Part shown: positions 42,820 to 52,660 of the stretch, piece by piece
Layout of the letters: each line of letters starts with the position of its first letter
How positions within the stretch are numbered: the stretch's first letter is position 1
Origin: Caulobacter segnis ATCC 21756
GTDB lineage: Bacteria > Pseudomonadota > Alphaproteobacteria > Caulobacterales > Caulobacteraceae
Length of the DNA: 64,000 bases
Reading direction: 5' to 3'
Assembly (NCBI RefSeq): GCF_000092285.1
Contig: NC_014100.1
Location: forward strand, 1,426,001-1,490,000
The notes under the pieces: model-generated
Database searches by the model: none
What the model saw: the letters and a program-made list of their open reading frames with translations, nothing else
Told to the model about the DNA's origin: nothing
Made by a program: the position numbers and the translations under genes

Positions 42820-43601
42820 AGAAAGTTCCGCGTATCCTGCCTCTGGTCGGCGTCGCCGTCGGCGGCGTCCTGGCCATCAACGCCTTGGCCGGCGCCAAGT
42901 CGCTGCCCGACATGCTGAGCGGCGCCAAGGCTTTCGCCGAGGGCGTCGCCAAGCCCGAGGGCAAGGCCGCTGAAGGCGAGGGCGCGCCCTCGGCCGAAGG
43001 CGCGGGCCAGCCGGCCGCCGCCAAGGCGCCGCAGACCCTGCCGCGCGCCTGCGCGCCGTCGGCCGACGTCCTGGCGAAGGAAGCCGGCCTCTCGCCCGCC
43101 GAACTGCGCGTGCTGCAGAGCCTGGGCGCCCGTCGCGGCCAGCTGGATCAGCGCGAGCAGGATATCGACGTCCAGCTGCAGCTGCTGGCCGCCGCCGAGG
43201 CCAAGCTCGACGCCAAGATGAAGGCCCTGACCGGCCTGAAGGGCGACATCCAGGGGCTGCTGGGCCAGGTCGACGCCCAGAAGCAGGCCGAGGTCGATCG
43301 CCTGGTCACGGTCTATCAGGGCATGAAGCCCAAGGACGCCGCCGCCCGCATGACCCTGCTGTCGGACGAGGTCCGCCTGCCGATCGCCGCCAAGATGAAG
43401 GAACGCACCCTGGCGATGATCCTGGCCAACATGGCGCCGGGCGACGCCAAGATCCTGACCGAACGCCTTGCGGCGCGCCTCGCCAATCCCGTCGTCGAGA
43501 AGGGCAAGGCCGCGGTCGCCGACAGCGGCGGCCAAGCCGCCGCGCCGGGCCAGCAGGCCGGTGGCGCTCCGCTGGCCGGCGCGCCCAATAAGGCCGGTTA
43601 A
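42816..43601 (+). CDS. MotE-like flagellar protein (MgtE-N-like domain)
   Basis: A 261-residue protein. It has an N-terminal membrane segment (ILPLVGVAVGGVLAINALAG), an Ala-rich linker, then a coiled coil (LGARRGQLDQREQDIDVQLQLLAAAEAKLDAK) and the MotE/MgtE-N domain LVTVYQGMKPKDAAARMTLL, MKERTLAMILANMAPGDAKILTERLA. In rhizobia MotE is a periplasmic chaperone for the stator protein MotC. Here it is co-translated with pflI (ATGA) and followed 9 nt later by a large TPR-type protein. A role at the motor is likely; the detail is inference. Confidence 0.78.
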   Translation: MKKVPRILPLVGVAVGGVLAINALAGAKSLPDMLSGAKAFAEGVAKPEGKAAEGEGAPSAEGAGQPAAAKAPQTLPRACAPSADVLAKEAGLSPAELRVLQSLGARRGQLDQREQDIDVQLQLLAAAEAKLDAKMKALTGLKGDIQGLLGQVDAQKQAEVDRLVTVYQGMKPKDAAARMTLLSDEVRLPIAAKMKERTLAMILANMAPGDAKILTERLAARLANPVVEKGKAAVADSGGQAAAPGQQAGGAPLAGAPNKAG

Positions 43602-43610
43602 GGGAGGCTC

Positions 43611-46484
43611 ATGACCCTTCGCCAGTTCCTGCGATCCAGCGTCGCCGCCGCGTGCATCGCGGGCGTGCTGGCGCCGTCCGGCTACGCCGCGCCGCCGCCT
43701 GTCGCGGCGCGGTCGGCGCTGGACGTGCGAGTCGCGCAGGCGGCGGATTTCTCGCGGGTCGAATTTCACTGGAGCGGCTCGGCGCGCATGGCCTCGCGCC
43801 GCGAGGGACAGGCGCTGATCCTGCGGTTCAGCCGCGACGCCAATCCCGATCTCTCCAGCCTGAAGATCGCGCCGCCGCGCTGGATCAAGGGCGCAGACGC
43901 CCGCCACGTGGGCGGCGCGCTCGAGATCGTCCTGACGCTCGCCGACGAGGCGGACTTCAAGGTCGGCGCGGCCGACGGCGTCAATTTTGTCAACATCTTC
44001 GCCAAGGACGGCGCGATCGCGGCGGCCCAGGCTGCGCCGACCGCCGCACCGCCGCCGCCGATTGGCCGGCCCAATCCGATGCCGCGAGATGGCGTCGTGC
44101 GGGCCGGAATCGAGCGCGCCGATGGCCAGGTCACCCTCTCGTTCACCTGGGCCGCGCCGGCCGGCGCCGCCGTGTTCCGACGGGGGGAGGCGGTCTGGAT
44201 CGTCTTCGACACGCCCGCGCGGATCGACATCTCCAAGCTTCCGGGCAACACGCCCCGCTATTCGCGCATCCAGGCGCTGAAGGGCGGCGACTACTCGGCC
44301 CTGCGCATCGTGGCGCCCGTCGGCGAGCCCTATGTGGCGGTGGGCGCCGGGCCGACCTGGCGGATCAGCTTCGGCCCAGGGCCGCAGCAGAGCCCCGACA
44401 TCATCCAGATCAATCGTGACGAGGCCGCGCCGTCCGCCGCGCTGACGGCCGCCGTGGCGGGGGTGACGCGCGCCATCTGGGTCGACGATCCCGCCGTCGG
44501 CGACAAGATCATCGTCGCGCCAGCCTTGCCGCCGGCCAAGGGCCTGTCCTCCCGTCGGGACTATGTCGAGTTCGCGCTGCTGCAATCGGCCCAGGGCCTG
44601 GCGGCGGAGGCCTATGCGTCGGACCTGATGGTCCAGGCCAGCACGGACGAGGTGCGGATTGGTCGTCCCAAGGGGCTGGCCTTGTCGCCGGCCTCGGCGG
44701 CGGCCCCGCCGGAGGAGGCCGTCGCCGGGGCGCCCCAACCGCTGTCGATGCCGGCGCTGATCGACCTGGAAGACTGGCCAAAGCTCGGCTCCGGCGGCTT
44801 CCTGGCTCGCTACAACGCCTTGCAGAATGCCGTCAGCGCGGCCGCCGACGAGGACGCGGACATCGCGGCGCGGCTCGCGCTGGCCCGTTTCCTGGTCGGC
44901 TCCCAGATGTCGTTCGAGGCGATCGGCGTCCTGAACGCCGGCGCCCGCCAGCATCAGACGATGATGGCCAATCCGGAGTTCCGGGGCCTGCGCGGCATGG
45001 CCCGCGTCCTGGCCGGCCGCTACGCGGAAGCCGACGCCGACTTCTCCTCGCCCGTTCTGGCGGACGAGCCGTCCAGCGCCATGTGGCGCGGCTATATCTC
45101 GACCAAGAACGGCCAGTTTCTGGACGCGCGCACCAAGTTCGCCAGCGGCGGCCGGGCGCTCGATCTGTTTCCGCCGATCTGGAAGGCGCGGTTCCTGGGC
45201 GCGCAGGCCGAGGCGGCCTTGGGCGTCGGCGACCTGACCGGCGCCCTGCAGTACGTCGCCAAGGCGCTGGACCAGCCAAAGCTTCCTGTCAGGGACCAAC
45301 TGGCCATCCGCCTGGTCCAGGCGCGCATTTTCGAGGCCAAGGGCGAAAAGGTTCGCGCCAAGAAGATGTTCCAGGCCATCGCCCGCGCGCCCTACGACAA
45401 TCTGACCGCGCCGGCCCTGCTGCACGCCACCCGGCTGCAGTACGAAAAGCGCGAGATCAACGCGGCCAAGGCCGCCGACACCCTGAACCAGCTACGCTAT
45501 CGCTGGCGCGGCGACGGCGTCGAGATGGACGTCATCCGCGCGCTCGGAAAGCTCTATATCGACCAGGGCCGCTACCGCGAGGCGCTGGAAGTGATGCGTT
45601 CGGCGGGCCGGCCGAGCTCCGACCGTCCCGAAGCCCTGGCCCTTCAGTCCGAGATTTCCAGCACCTTCCGGGCCCTGTTCCTGGACGGCCTGGCCGACGG
45701 CATGCAGCCGATCCAGGCTGTAGGCCTGTTCTACGACTTCCAGGAGTTGACCCCGATCGGCGCCGACGGCGATCAGATGGTCCGCAACTTGGTGCGCCGC
45801 CTGGTGGACGTGGATCTGCTCGACGACGCCGCCAAGCTGCTGAAGTACCAGGTCGACAACCGCCTGAACGGCGTGCCCAAGGCGCAGGTCGCGACCGATC
45901 TGGCCTGGATCTACCTGATGAACAAGCGTCCCGAGGACGCGCTGAACACCATCAACGCCACGCGCACGACGATCCTGCCGCCGGCTCTGAACGCCGAGCG
46001 TCGGCTGGCCACCGCTCGGGCCCTGATCGGCCTTGGGCGCTACGATGACGCCGAGGAGTTGGTGGAGCGCGACAACACCAAGGACGGCCAGGAGATTCGG
46101 GCGGATATCGCCTGGAAGCAGCGCGCCTGGCCGTTGGCCGGCGGGCTCTACGAGCGGATGCTGGGCGATCGCTGGAAGGGGCAGGGCGCGCTCTCCCGCG
46201 CCGAGGAGGCCCGTCTCCTCCGGGCGTCGGTGGCCTACAGCCTGGCTGACGACGATGCGTCCCTGGCGCGCCTGCGCCAACGCTGGACGCGCTTCGTCGA
46301 CAGCGCGGGCAATCCCGATGGCCTGCGCGTGGCGCTTCAGGGGCTGGGGTCCGAAGCGGTCTCGCCTTCCGATTTCGGCAAGGTCAGCGCCGACAACGAG
46401 GCGTTCAGCGGCTGGGTCGCCCGGATGAAGGACAAGTTCCGCACCGGCCAGCCGGCGGGCGCGGCGGCGCGCGCGGGCGGCTGA
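43611..46484 (+). CDS. Large exported repeat (TPR-like) protein of the flagellar operon
   Basis: A 957-residue protein with a signal peptide (LRQFLRSSVAAACIAGVLAP, cleaved near GYAA). Residues 35-140 are beta-rich (ALDVRVAQAADFSRVEFHWS and similar repeats such as QVTLSFTWAAPAGAAVFRRGEAVWIVFD), like AMIN-type periplasmic domains. Residues 380-930 are helical repeats of the TPR type (ARLALARFLVGSQMSFEAIGV, LGVGDLTGALQYVAKAL, RPEDALNTINATR). It is the last gene of fliL-fliM-pflI-motE-like. Function unknown; a periplasmic scaffold around the motor is a reasonable guess. About 260 nt downstream the zwf operon begins. Confidence 0.7.
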   Translation: MTLRQFLRSSVAAACIAGVLAPSGYAAPPPVAARSALDVRVAQAADFSRVEFHWSGSARMASRREGQALILRFSRDANPDLSSLKIAPPRWIKGADARHVGGALEIVLTLADEADFKVGAADGVNFVNIFAKDGAIAAAQAAPTAAPPPPIGRPNPMPRDGVVRAGIERADGQVTLSFTWAAPAGAAVFRRGEAVWIVFDTPARIDISKLPGNTPRYSRIQALKGGDYSALRIVAPVGEPYVAVGAGPTWRISFGPGPQQSPDIIQINRDEAAPSAALTAAVAGVTRAIWVDDPAVGDKIIVAPALPPAKGLSSRRDYVEFALLQSAQGLAAEAYASDLMVQASTDEVRIGRPKGLALSPASAAAPPEEAVAGAPQPLSMPALIDLEDWPKLGSGGFLARYNALQNAVSAAADEDADIAARLALARFLVGSQMSFEAIGVLNAGARQHQTMMANPEFRGLRGMARVLAGRYAEADADFSSPVLADEPSSAMWRGYISTKNGQFLDARTKFASGGRALDLFPPIWKARFLGAQAEAALGVGDLTGALQYVAKALDQPKLPVRDQLAIRLVQARIFEAKGEKVRAKKMFQAIARAPYDNLTAPALLHATRLQYEKREINAAKAADTLNQLRYRWRGDGVEMDVIRALGKLYIDQGRYREALEVMRSAGRPSSDRPEALALQSEISSTFRALFLDGLADGMQPIQAVGLFYDFQELTPIGADGDQMVRNLVRRLVDVDLLDDAAKLLKYQVDNRLNGVPKAQVATDLAWIYLMNKRPEDALNTINATRTTILPPALNAERRLATARALIGLGRYDDAEELVERDNTKDGQEIRADIAWKQRAWPLAGGLYERMLGDRWKGQGALSRAEEARLLRASVAYSLADDDASLARLRQRWTRFVDSAGNPDGLRVALQGLGSEAVSPSDFGKVSADNEAFSGWVARMKDKFRTGQPAGAAARAGG

Positions 46485-46744
46485 GACCGTCGGGCGCGGA
46501 AGGCACACCCGTTCGCCGGCTTGAGCTTTTCGCGCGCATCCTGGGCAAGGTCTTCCATTTTTCGCCCTGATGGCTGAATAAACCTCCGCCGAAACTCCAT
46601 TGGTCTTATGGCGGCGGCGCGGGGTTTGCCCTAGTTAGGGCGCGCCCGCTCGGCTCATCGTTTGGGCAGGTTCGGTTCGCGTTGGAGGGCCTCTCCAGCT
46701 CGGCTCTCACGCTCGCGCGCTTGCCATTCTGCCGCAGGCATGTC

Positions 46745-46760
46745 ATGACAACGTTGTCAT
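46745..46760. promoter_or_regulatory. Operator palindrome before zwf (ATGACA-ACGT-TGTCAT)
   Basis: A perfect 16-bp palindrome 16 nt before the zwf start codon, placed to cover the transcription start. TTGCCA at 46721-46726 is a possible -35 box. The same design occurs at 52595-52614 and 53715-53726. Confidence 0.8.
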
Positions 46761-46776
46761 AGGGTGGAAGACATTG

Positions 46777-48237
46777 GTGACGAAGAACAACGACGGCGAT
46801 AATGGCCGCGAGGTCCTTGTGCTGCTGGGCGGCGCGGGGGATCTGGCTCTGCGAATGCTGCTGCCTTCGCTGTATTTCCTCGAAGTCGATCGACTGCTGC
46901 CGCATGATCTTCGCATCATTGGCGTGGCGCGCGCCGATCACGACGCCGCCGGCTACAAGGCCCTGGTGCGCGAGCAACTGGGCAAGCGTGCGACGGTGGA
47001 GGAGGCGGCGTGGAATCGCCTGGCCGCTCGCCTCGACTACGTGCCGGCCAACATCACCAGCGAGGACGACGCCAAGAAGCTGGCCGAGCGGATCGGCGAG
47101 CATGGCGACCTGGTGATCTTCTTCTCGCTATCGCCCAGCATCTACGGCCCGGCCTGCCAGGCGCTACAAGCCGCCGGCCTGACCGGCCCCAGGACTCGCC
47201 TGATCCTGGAAAAGCCGCTGGGCCGCGACCTGGAGAGCTCCAAGGTCACTAACGCCGCCGTCGCGGCCGTGGTCGACGAAAGCCAGGTCTTCCGGATCGA
47301 CCACTATCTGGGCAAGGAGACGGTCCAGAACCTGACCGCCCTGCGCTTCGCCAACGTGCTGTTCGAGCCCCTTTGGGATCGCAACACCATCGACCACGTG
47401 CAAATCACCATCGCCGAGACCGAGAAGGTCGGCGACCGCTGGCCCTACTACGACGAGTACGGCGCGCTGCGGGACATGGTGCAGAACCACATGCTGCAGT
47501 TGCTGTGCCTGGTCGCCATGGAGGCGCCGTCGGGCTTCGACCCCGACGCTGTCCGCGACGAGAAGGTCAAGGTTCTCCGCAGCTTGCGCCCCTTCACCAA
47601 GGAGACGGTGGCTCACGACACGGTGCGCGGCCAGTACGTCGCCGGCGTCGTCGAGGGCGGCGCGCGCCAAGGCTATGTCGAGGAAGTCGGCAAGCCCACC
47701 AAGACCGAGACCTTCGTCGCCATGAAGGTGGCGATCGACAACTGGCGCTGGGACGGGGTGCCGTTCTTCCTGCGCACGGGCAAGAACCTGCCCGACCGCC
47801 GCACCCAGATCGTCGTCCAGTTCAAGCCGCTGCCGCACAATATCTTCGGCCCGGCCACCGACGGCGAGCTGTGCGCCAACCGCCTGGTCATCGACCTGCA
47901 GCCGGATGAAGACATCTCGCTGACGATCATGAACAAGCGGCCGGGCCTTTCGGACGAGGGCATGCGCCTGCAGTCGCTGCCGCTGTCTCTGTCGTTCAGC
48001 CAGACCGGCGGTCGCCGCCGGATTGCCTATGAAAAGCTGTTCCTGGACGCCTTCCGCGGCGATCGCACCCTGTTCGTGCGTCGCGACGAGGTCGAGCAGG
48101 CCTGGCGGTTCATCGACGGCGTCTCGGCCGCCTGGGCCGAGGCCGGCATCGATCCCGCGCCTTACGCCGCCGGCACCTGGGGCCCGCAAACGGCCAACGC
48201 GCTGATCTCGCCCGGCGGCCGGTCCTGGAAGGCTTGA
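46777..48237 (+). CDS. zwf: Glucose-6-phosphate 1-dehydrogenase
   Basis: A 486-residue NADP-linked enzyme feeding the Entner-Doudoroff route. Seen: GGAGDLALRMLLPSLYFLEVD (cofactor site, near residue 17), LILEKPLGRDLESS, the active-site RIDHYLGKETVQNL near residue 170, and WEGVPFFLRTGK-like WDGVPFFLRTGKNLPDR. The GTG at 46777 stands 6 nt after GGAAG; a TTG one codon upstream is less likely. First gene of zwf-pgl-edd-glk, with 3-14 nt between genes. Confidence 0.95.
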   Translation: MTKNNDGDNGREVLVLLGGAGDLALRMLLPSLYFLEVDRLLPHDLRIIGVARADHDAAGYKALVREQLGKRATVEEAAWNRLAARLDYVPANITSEDDAKKLAERIGEHGDLVIFFSLSPSIYGPACQALQAAGLTGPRTRLILEKPLGRDLESSKVTNAAVAAVVDESQVFRIDHYLGKETVQNLTALRFANVLFEPLWDRNTIDHVQITIAETEKVGDRWPYYDEYGALRDMVQNHMLQLLCLVAMEAPSGFDPDAVRDEKVKVLRSLRPFTKETVAHDTVRGQYVAGVVEGGARQGYVEEVGKPTKTETFVAMKVAIDNWRWDGVPFFLRTGKNLPDRRTQIVVQFKPLPHNIFGPATDGELCANRLVIDLQPDEDISLTIMNKRPGLSDEGMRLQSLPLSLSFSQTGGRRRIAYEKLFLDAFRGDRTLFVRRDEVEQAWRFIDGVSAAWAEAGIDPAPYAAGTWGPQTANALISPGGRSWKA

Positions 48238-48240
48238 GGG

Positions 48241-48927
48241 ATGCCGAAACTCGAAGCCTTCAGCTCGCGCGAAGCCCTTTACGACGCGACCGCCTCGATC
48301 CTGGTCGACGCCCTGACCAACGCCGTCGCCGCCTCCGGGCGCGCGGGCTTCGCCGCGACCGGCGGTACGACGCCCGCGCCGGTCTATGACCGCCTGGCCA
48401 CGCTGACCGCGCCCTGGGACAAGATCACGGTCACGCTGACCGACGAGCGCTTCGTCCCGCCGACCGACCCCAGCAGCAACGAGGGCCTCGTGCGCCGTCA
48501 CCTGCTGGTGGGGGAGGCGGCCAAGGCCAGCTTCGCGCCGCTCTATTTCGACGGCATGAGCCACGCCGACAGCGCGCGCGCGGCCGAGGCCGGCGTCGAG
48601 GCCGCCACGCCGTTCGGCGCGGTGTTGCTGGGCGTGGGTCCCGACGGCCATTTCGCGTCGCTGTTCCCGGGCAACCCGGTCCTGGCGCAGGGCCTGGATC
48701 CCCAGTCCGACCGCCTGGTCCTGGACGTGCCGCCCAGCGATCCCGCGCCGGACATTCCTCGTCTCAGCCTGACCTTCGCCGCCCTGACCCGCACCGATTT
48801 GATCGTGCTGCTGGTGACCGGAGCGGCCAAGAAAGCGTTGTTGGAAGGCGACGTCGATCCGGCCCTGCCGGTCGCCGCCATCCTCAAGCAGGACCGCGCC
48901 AAGGTCCGCATCCTTTGGGCGGAGTAA
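48241..48927 (+). CDS. pgl: 6-Phosphogluconolactonase
   Basis: A 228-residue lactonase (DevB/Pgl type) opening the ring made by Zwf. Seen: [17 protein letters not shown] near residues 37-53, [42 protein letters not shown] (GxGxDGHxASLFP) and [22 protein letters not shown] is 3 nt after the zwf stop; edd follows after 4 nt. Confidence 0.95.
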   Translation: MPKLEAFSSREALYDATASILVDALTNAVAASGRAGFAATGGTTPAPVYDRLATLTAPWDKITVTLTDERFVPPTDPSSNEGLVRRHLLVGEAAKASFAPLYFDGMSHADSARAAEAGVEAATPFGAVLLGVGPDGHFASLFPGNPVLAQGLDPQSDRLVLDVPPSDPAPDIPRLSLTFAALTRTDLIVLLVTGAAKKALLEGDVDPALPVAAILKQDRAKVRILWAE

Positions 48928-48931
48928 CGCC

Positions 48932-50740
48932 ATGAGCCTCAATCCCGTCATCGCCGAAGTCACCGCCCGCATCGTGGCCCGCAGCAAGGACAGCCGCGCG
49001 GCCTACCTCGACAACATGCAGCGCGCGATCGACAGTCAGCCGGGCCGCGCCAAGCTGTCCTGCGCCAACTGGGCTCACGCCTTCGCCGCGTCGCCCGGCG
49101 TCGACAAGGTGCGCGCGCTGGACCCCAACGCGCCGAACATCGGCATCGTCTCGGCCTATAACGACATGCTGTCGGCCCACCAGCCGCTGGAGGAGTATCC
49201 GGCGCTGATCAAGGTGGCCGCCCGCGAGGTCGGCGCCACGGCCCAGTTCGCCGGCGGCGTGCCCGCCATGTGCGATGGCGTGACGCAAGGCCGTCCGGGC
49301 ATGGAGCTGTCGCTGTTCTCGCGCGACGTCATCGCCATGGCCACGGCCGTCGCCCTGACCCACGACGCCTTCGACGCGGCGCTCTATCTGGGCGTTTGCG
49401 ACAAGATCGTGCCGGGCTTGGTGATGGGCGCCCTGACCTTCAGCCACCTGCCGGCCCTGTTCGTGCCCGCCGGCCCGATGACCTCGGGCCTGCCGAACTC
49501 GGAGAAGGCCCGCATCCGCGCCCTCTACGCCGAGGGCAAGGTCGGTCGCGCCGAGCTCCTGGAAGCCGAGAGCGCCAGCTATCACGGCCCCGGCACCTGC
49601 ACCTTCTATGGCACGGCCAACACCAACCAGATGCTGATGGAGCTGATGGGCTTCCATCTGCCCGGCTCGGCCTTCGTGCATCCCAACACCCCGCTGCGCG
49701 AGGCCCTGGTCAAGGAGGCCGCGCGCCGCGCCGCCGCCGTGACCGCCAAGGGCAACGAGTACGTCCCGGTCGGCCGGATGATCGACGAGAAGTCGATCGT
49801 CAACGGCGTGGTCGGGCTGATGGCCACCGGTGGCTCGACCAACCTGGCCCTGCACATCATCGCTATGGCCCACGCGGCCGGGATCATGCTGACGCTGGAA
49901 GACCTGGACGATATCTCGCGCGCCACCCCGCTGCTGGCGCGCGTCTATCCGAACGGTTCGGCTGACGTGAATCACTTCCAGGCCGCCGGCGGCATGGCCT
50001 TCGTGATCCGCGAGCTGCTGCAGGCGGGGCTCGTCCACGAGGATGTTCAGACCATCGCTGGCGCTGGCCTGTCGCGCTACGCCCAAGAGCCATACCTGGA
50101 CGGCGGCGAGCTGAAGTGGCGCGACGGCGCGGCCGAGAGCCTGGATCCGGCCATCGTGCGTCCGGTCTCCGACCCGTTCAGCAAGGAAGGCGGCCTGCGC
50201 CTGATGGCCGGCAATCTGGGCCGCGGCGTGATGAAGATCTCGGCCGTGAAACCCGAACACCACGTGATCACCGCCCCGGCGGCCGTGTTCCAGGAGCAGG
50301 AAGACTTCATCGCCGCCTTCAAGCGCGGCGAGCTGGACCGCGACGTCGTGGTCGTCCTCCGCTTCCAGGGTCCGTCCGCGAACGGCATGCCGGAGCTGCA
50401 CAACCTGTCGCCGTCGATCTCGGTTCTGCTGGATCGCGGCTACAAGGTCGCCCTGGTCACCGACGGCCGCATGTCGGGCGCTTCGGGCAAGACGCCCGCC
50501 GCCATCCACGTGACGCCGGAAGCCGCCAAGGGCGGGCCGCTGGCCTATGTCCAGGATGGCGACGTGATCAGCGTCAACGCCGAAACCGGCGAACTCAAAA
50601 TCCTGGTGGACGAGGCGACGCTGCTCGCCCGTACGCCAGCGAACGTCCCGGCGTCCAAGCCGGGCTTTGGCAGGGAACTGTTCGGATGGATGCGAGCGGG
50701 GGTCGGCGCCGCCGACGCCGGCGCCTCCGTCTTCGCTTAG
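48932..50740 (+). CDS. edd: 6-Phosphogluconate dehydratase
   Basis: A 602-residue [4Fe-4S] dehydratase making 2-keto-3-deoxy-6-phosphogluconate. Seen: [21 protein letters not shown] near residue 70, [25 protein letters not shown] with a cluster Cys, [22 protein letters not shown] with another Cys, and [22 protein letters not shown] near the end. This fits the IlvD/Edd family and the Edd subtype length. Its partner eda is not in the window. glk starts 14 nt later. Confidence 0.96.
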   Translation: MSLNPVIAEVTARIVARSKDSRAAYLDNMQRAIDSQPGRAKLSCANWAHAFAASPGVDKVRALDPNAPNIGIVSAYNDMLSAHQPLEEYPALIKVAAREVGATAQFAGGVPAMCDGVTQGRPGMELSLFSRDVIAMATAVALTHDAFDAALYLGVCDKIVPGLVMGALTFSHLPALFVPAGPMTSGLPNSEKARIRALYAEGKVGRAELLEAESASYHGPGTCTFYGTANTNQMLMELMGFHLPGSAFVHPNTPLREALVKEAARRAAAVTAKGNEYVPVGRMIDEKSIVNGVVGLMATGGSTNLALHIIAMAHAAGIMLTLEDLDDISRATPLLARVYPNGSADVNHFQAAGGMAFVIRELLQAGLVHEDVQTIAGAGLSRYAQEPYLDGGELKWRDGAAESLDPAIVRPVSDPFSKEGGLRLMAGNLGRGVMKISAVKPEHHVITAPAAVFQEQEDFIAAFKRGELDRDVVVVLRFQGPSANGMPELHNLSPSISVLLDRGYKVALVTDGRMSGASGKTPAAIHVTPEAAKGGPLAYVQDGDVISVNAETGELKILVDEATLLARTPANVPASKPGFGRELFGWMRAGVGAADAGASVFA

Positions 50741-50754
50741 GGAAACACCAGGTC

Positions 50755-51750
50755 ATGGACGGCAATCACAGCGGGGGTCTCGGCCTCGTCGGCGACATCG
50801 GCGGCACGAACGCCCGCTTCGCCCTGGTCGAGTTCGACGGGCCGGACCCGCGCCTGATCGAGCCCACCACGTTCAAGGGCGAGGACTACGGGACGGCCGA
50901 GGACGCCATCGAGGCCTATCTGCACAAGGTCGGCGTCAAACACGCCGACCAGGCGGTCGTGGCGGTGGCGGGGCCCATCGATCATGGCCAGGTCCACATG
51001 ACCAACCTGGACTGGCGGATCTCGGAGGACGGGCTGCGTCGCGCCGGCGGATTCCGGAACGCCAAGCTGATCAACGACTTCACCGCCCAGGCCCTGGCCG
51101 CGCCGCGTCTGGCGCCCAAGGACCTGCGCCAGATCGGCGCGCTGCCGACGTCGGGGGAGGGCGACCTCGCCATTCTCGGTCCGGGCACGGGCTTCGGCGT
51201 CGCGGGTCTGGTCCGCCGCCACGGCCAGGAGCTCCCGCTGGCCACCGAGGGCGGCCACGTCGCCTTCGCGCCGCTGGACGAGGTCGAGATCGAAGTGCTC
51301 CGTCTACTGACTAGGCAGCTGAACGGCGGCCGCGTCTCGGTCGAGCGCATCCTGTCTGGCCCCGGCATGGAAGACCTGCACGTGGCGCTCGGCGAGGCCG
51401 AGGGACGCAAGGTCGAGACCCTGACCGCCAAGCAGATCACCGAGCGCGCCGTCGAAGGCTGCGCCGACAGCCTGGCGACCGTGAACCGGTTCTGCGCGGT
51501 GCTGGGCTCGACGGCCGGCGACATCGCCCTGACCCTGGGCGCGCGCGGCGGCGTCTTCATCGCCGGCGGCATCGCGCCTCGGATCATCGACATCCTGGAA
51601 AAGAGCCCGTTCCGCGCGCGCTTCGAGGCCAAGGGCCGGCTGTCCAGCTTCACCCAGGCGATCCCGACCCACGTGATCCTGCACCCGCATACGGCGCTGA
51701 TCGGCGCGGCGGTGGCGCTGACGCCGGAGGGCAGGGCGGCGGTGTCCTGA
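50755..51750 (+). CDS. glk: Glucokinase
   Basis: A 331-residue ATP-dependent kinase of the Proteobacterial Glk family. Seen: [17 protein letters not shown] near residue 11 (phosphate 1), [67 protein letters not shown] and [10 protein letters not shown] (adenosine motif). Last gene of the zwf operon. Phosphorylates glucose released or imported by the cell, the first substrate for Zwf. Confidence 0.94.
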   Translation: MDGNHSGGLGLVGDIGGTNARFALVEFDGPDPRLIEPTTFKGEDYGTAEDAIEAYLHKVGVKHADQAVVAVAGPIDHGQVHMTNLDWRISEDGLRRAGGFRNAKLINDFTAQALAAPRLAPKDLRQIGALPTSGEGDLAILGPGTGFGVAGLVRRHGQELPLATEGGHVAFAPLDEVEIEVLRLLTRQLNGGRVSVERILSGPGMEDLHVALGEAEGRKVETLTAKQITERAVEGCADSLATVNRFCAVLGSTAGDIALTLGARGGVFIAGGIAPRIIDILEKSPFRARFEAKGRLSSFTQAIPTHVILHPHTALIGAAVALTPEGRAAVS

Positions 51751-51751
51751 C

Positions 51752-52522
51752 CTAGTCCACGGGCGCTTTTTCGAAGGCGAGCTTTCTCTTCGCGATCAAC
51801 TGCCGACACTGCGCGGCGCTGGGCTTGGCCTTCCGAGCCGCATCGCGCCCGGCCGCGATGCGCTGATCAACATAGGCTTGGACGAGGTCGTTGATCTCCG
51901 GTGCGAAGCGGAGTGGGTCCCGCATTTCCGCAAGATATGAGCGAGCCTGAGTGCGCGTGAGTGGTGGCTCGCAGGCGCCAACAGCCTCGGCCAGGTCACC
52001 GCCAGCAAGGATGTATCGCGTCTGCCATCCAGCCCGCCCGTAGGGCGCGAGCAGTTTGTCGGCGAGACTGTTCGACAAGGCGCCTACGGTTCCGGCTGGT
52101 GGACGTAGCAGGATCGAGCCTAGCGGATCATCGGCGATCCGCCGGCACTTGACAGAAAGTTCGCCCGCGAAGGCCCGTAGCGCGTCATCGCCGCCGGGAT
52201 CCTTCAGGTTGGCCTTCACGGCCGCCAAACGTGTGTCGAGCTCAGCGTCTTCCCGCGCCTCGGCGGCGAGAACCGCGGCCTGCGCGTCTTTCGGCGCCAA
52301 GCCTGTTCGCTCGGCATACCGGTCGATCTCGCTTCTGAAAGCTTGGCTGGTGGGGTCTAGACGAGCATAGCCCATCATCTCGCAGTACGGCGCGCTGGCC
52401 GCGAAACTTCCCAATGCCTCAAGGCGGCCCAGCAAAATCGGCGACATCGCGGGTGTCTGGCCAATCGCCGGAAAGGCGAGAGGGGCCGCCATCAGAATGA
52501 CAAGGGTCTTCAGGAACTTCAT
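51752..52522 (-). CDS. Exported hypothetical protein between glk and the LacI gene
   Basis: A 256-residue protein with a signal peptide (MKFLKTLVILMAAPLAFPAI, cleaved near GQT). The rest is helical, with four cysteines (APYCEMM, VKCRRIA, GACEPPL, AAQCRQL) able to form two disulfides. It lies on the opposite strand from its neighbours and breaks the run of carbon genes; its codon use is looser (more CGT, TCG-free stretches and AGC/ACC variety) than zwf-glk. It may be a later insertion. Function and family are not recognised. Transcript would face glk. Confidence 0.6.
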   Translation of the reverse strand: MKFLKTLVILMAAPLAFPAIGQTPAMSPILLGRLEALGSFAASAPYCEMMGYARLDPTSQAFRSEIDRYAERTGLAPKDAQAAVLAAEAREDAELDTRLAAVKANLKDPGGDDALRAFAGELSVKCRRIADDPLGSILLRPPAGTVGALSNSLADKLLAPYGRAGWQTRYILAGGDLAEAVGACEPPLTRTQARSYLAEMRDPLRFAPEINDLVQAYVDQRIAAGRDAARKAKPSAAQCRQLIAKRKLAFEKAPVD

Positions 52523-52594
52523 AGAAACACCCGCGCCAAGTTTTGCGGATGCAAGACGAGGGATTTGTCGCTTTCAAGGCGCGCGGCGGGCTCG

Positions 52595-52614
52595 CCATGA
52601 CAGCCTTGTCATGG
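52595..52614. promoter_or_regulatory. Operator palindrome before the LacI-type gene
   Basis: CCATGACA-GCCT-TGTCATGG: perfect 8-bp arms and a 4-nt spacer, 47 nt before the regulator's start. It shares ATGACA-N4-TGTCAT with the zwf site, consistent with autoregulation. Confidence 0.8.
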
Positions 52615-52660
52615 CTAAGTACGCGCCAAACCGAACGAATCGGGACGGCGGGGGACGGAA

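Noticed and set aside
41964..45425. Minus-strand frame of 1153 codons
   Set aside because: Lies antisense to fliM, pflI, the MotE-like gene and the TPR gene, all with clear domains; no ribosome site or family match.
46337..46600. Minus-strand frame upstream of the TPR gene's end
   Set aside because: Mostly antisense to the TPR gene's 3' end; no ribosome site or recognisable sequence.
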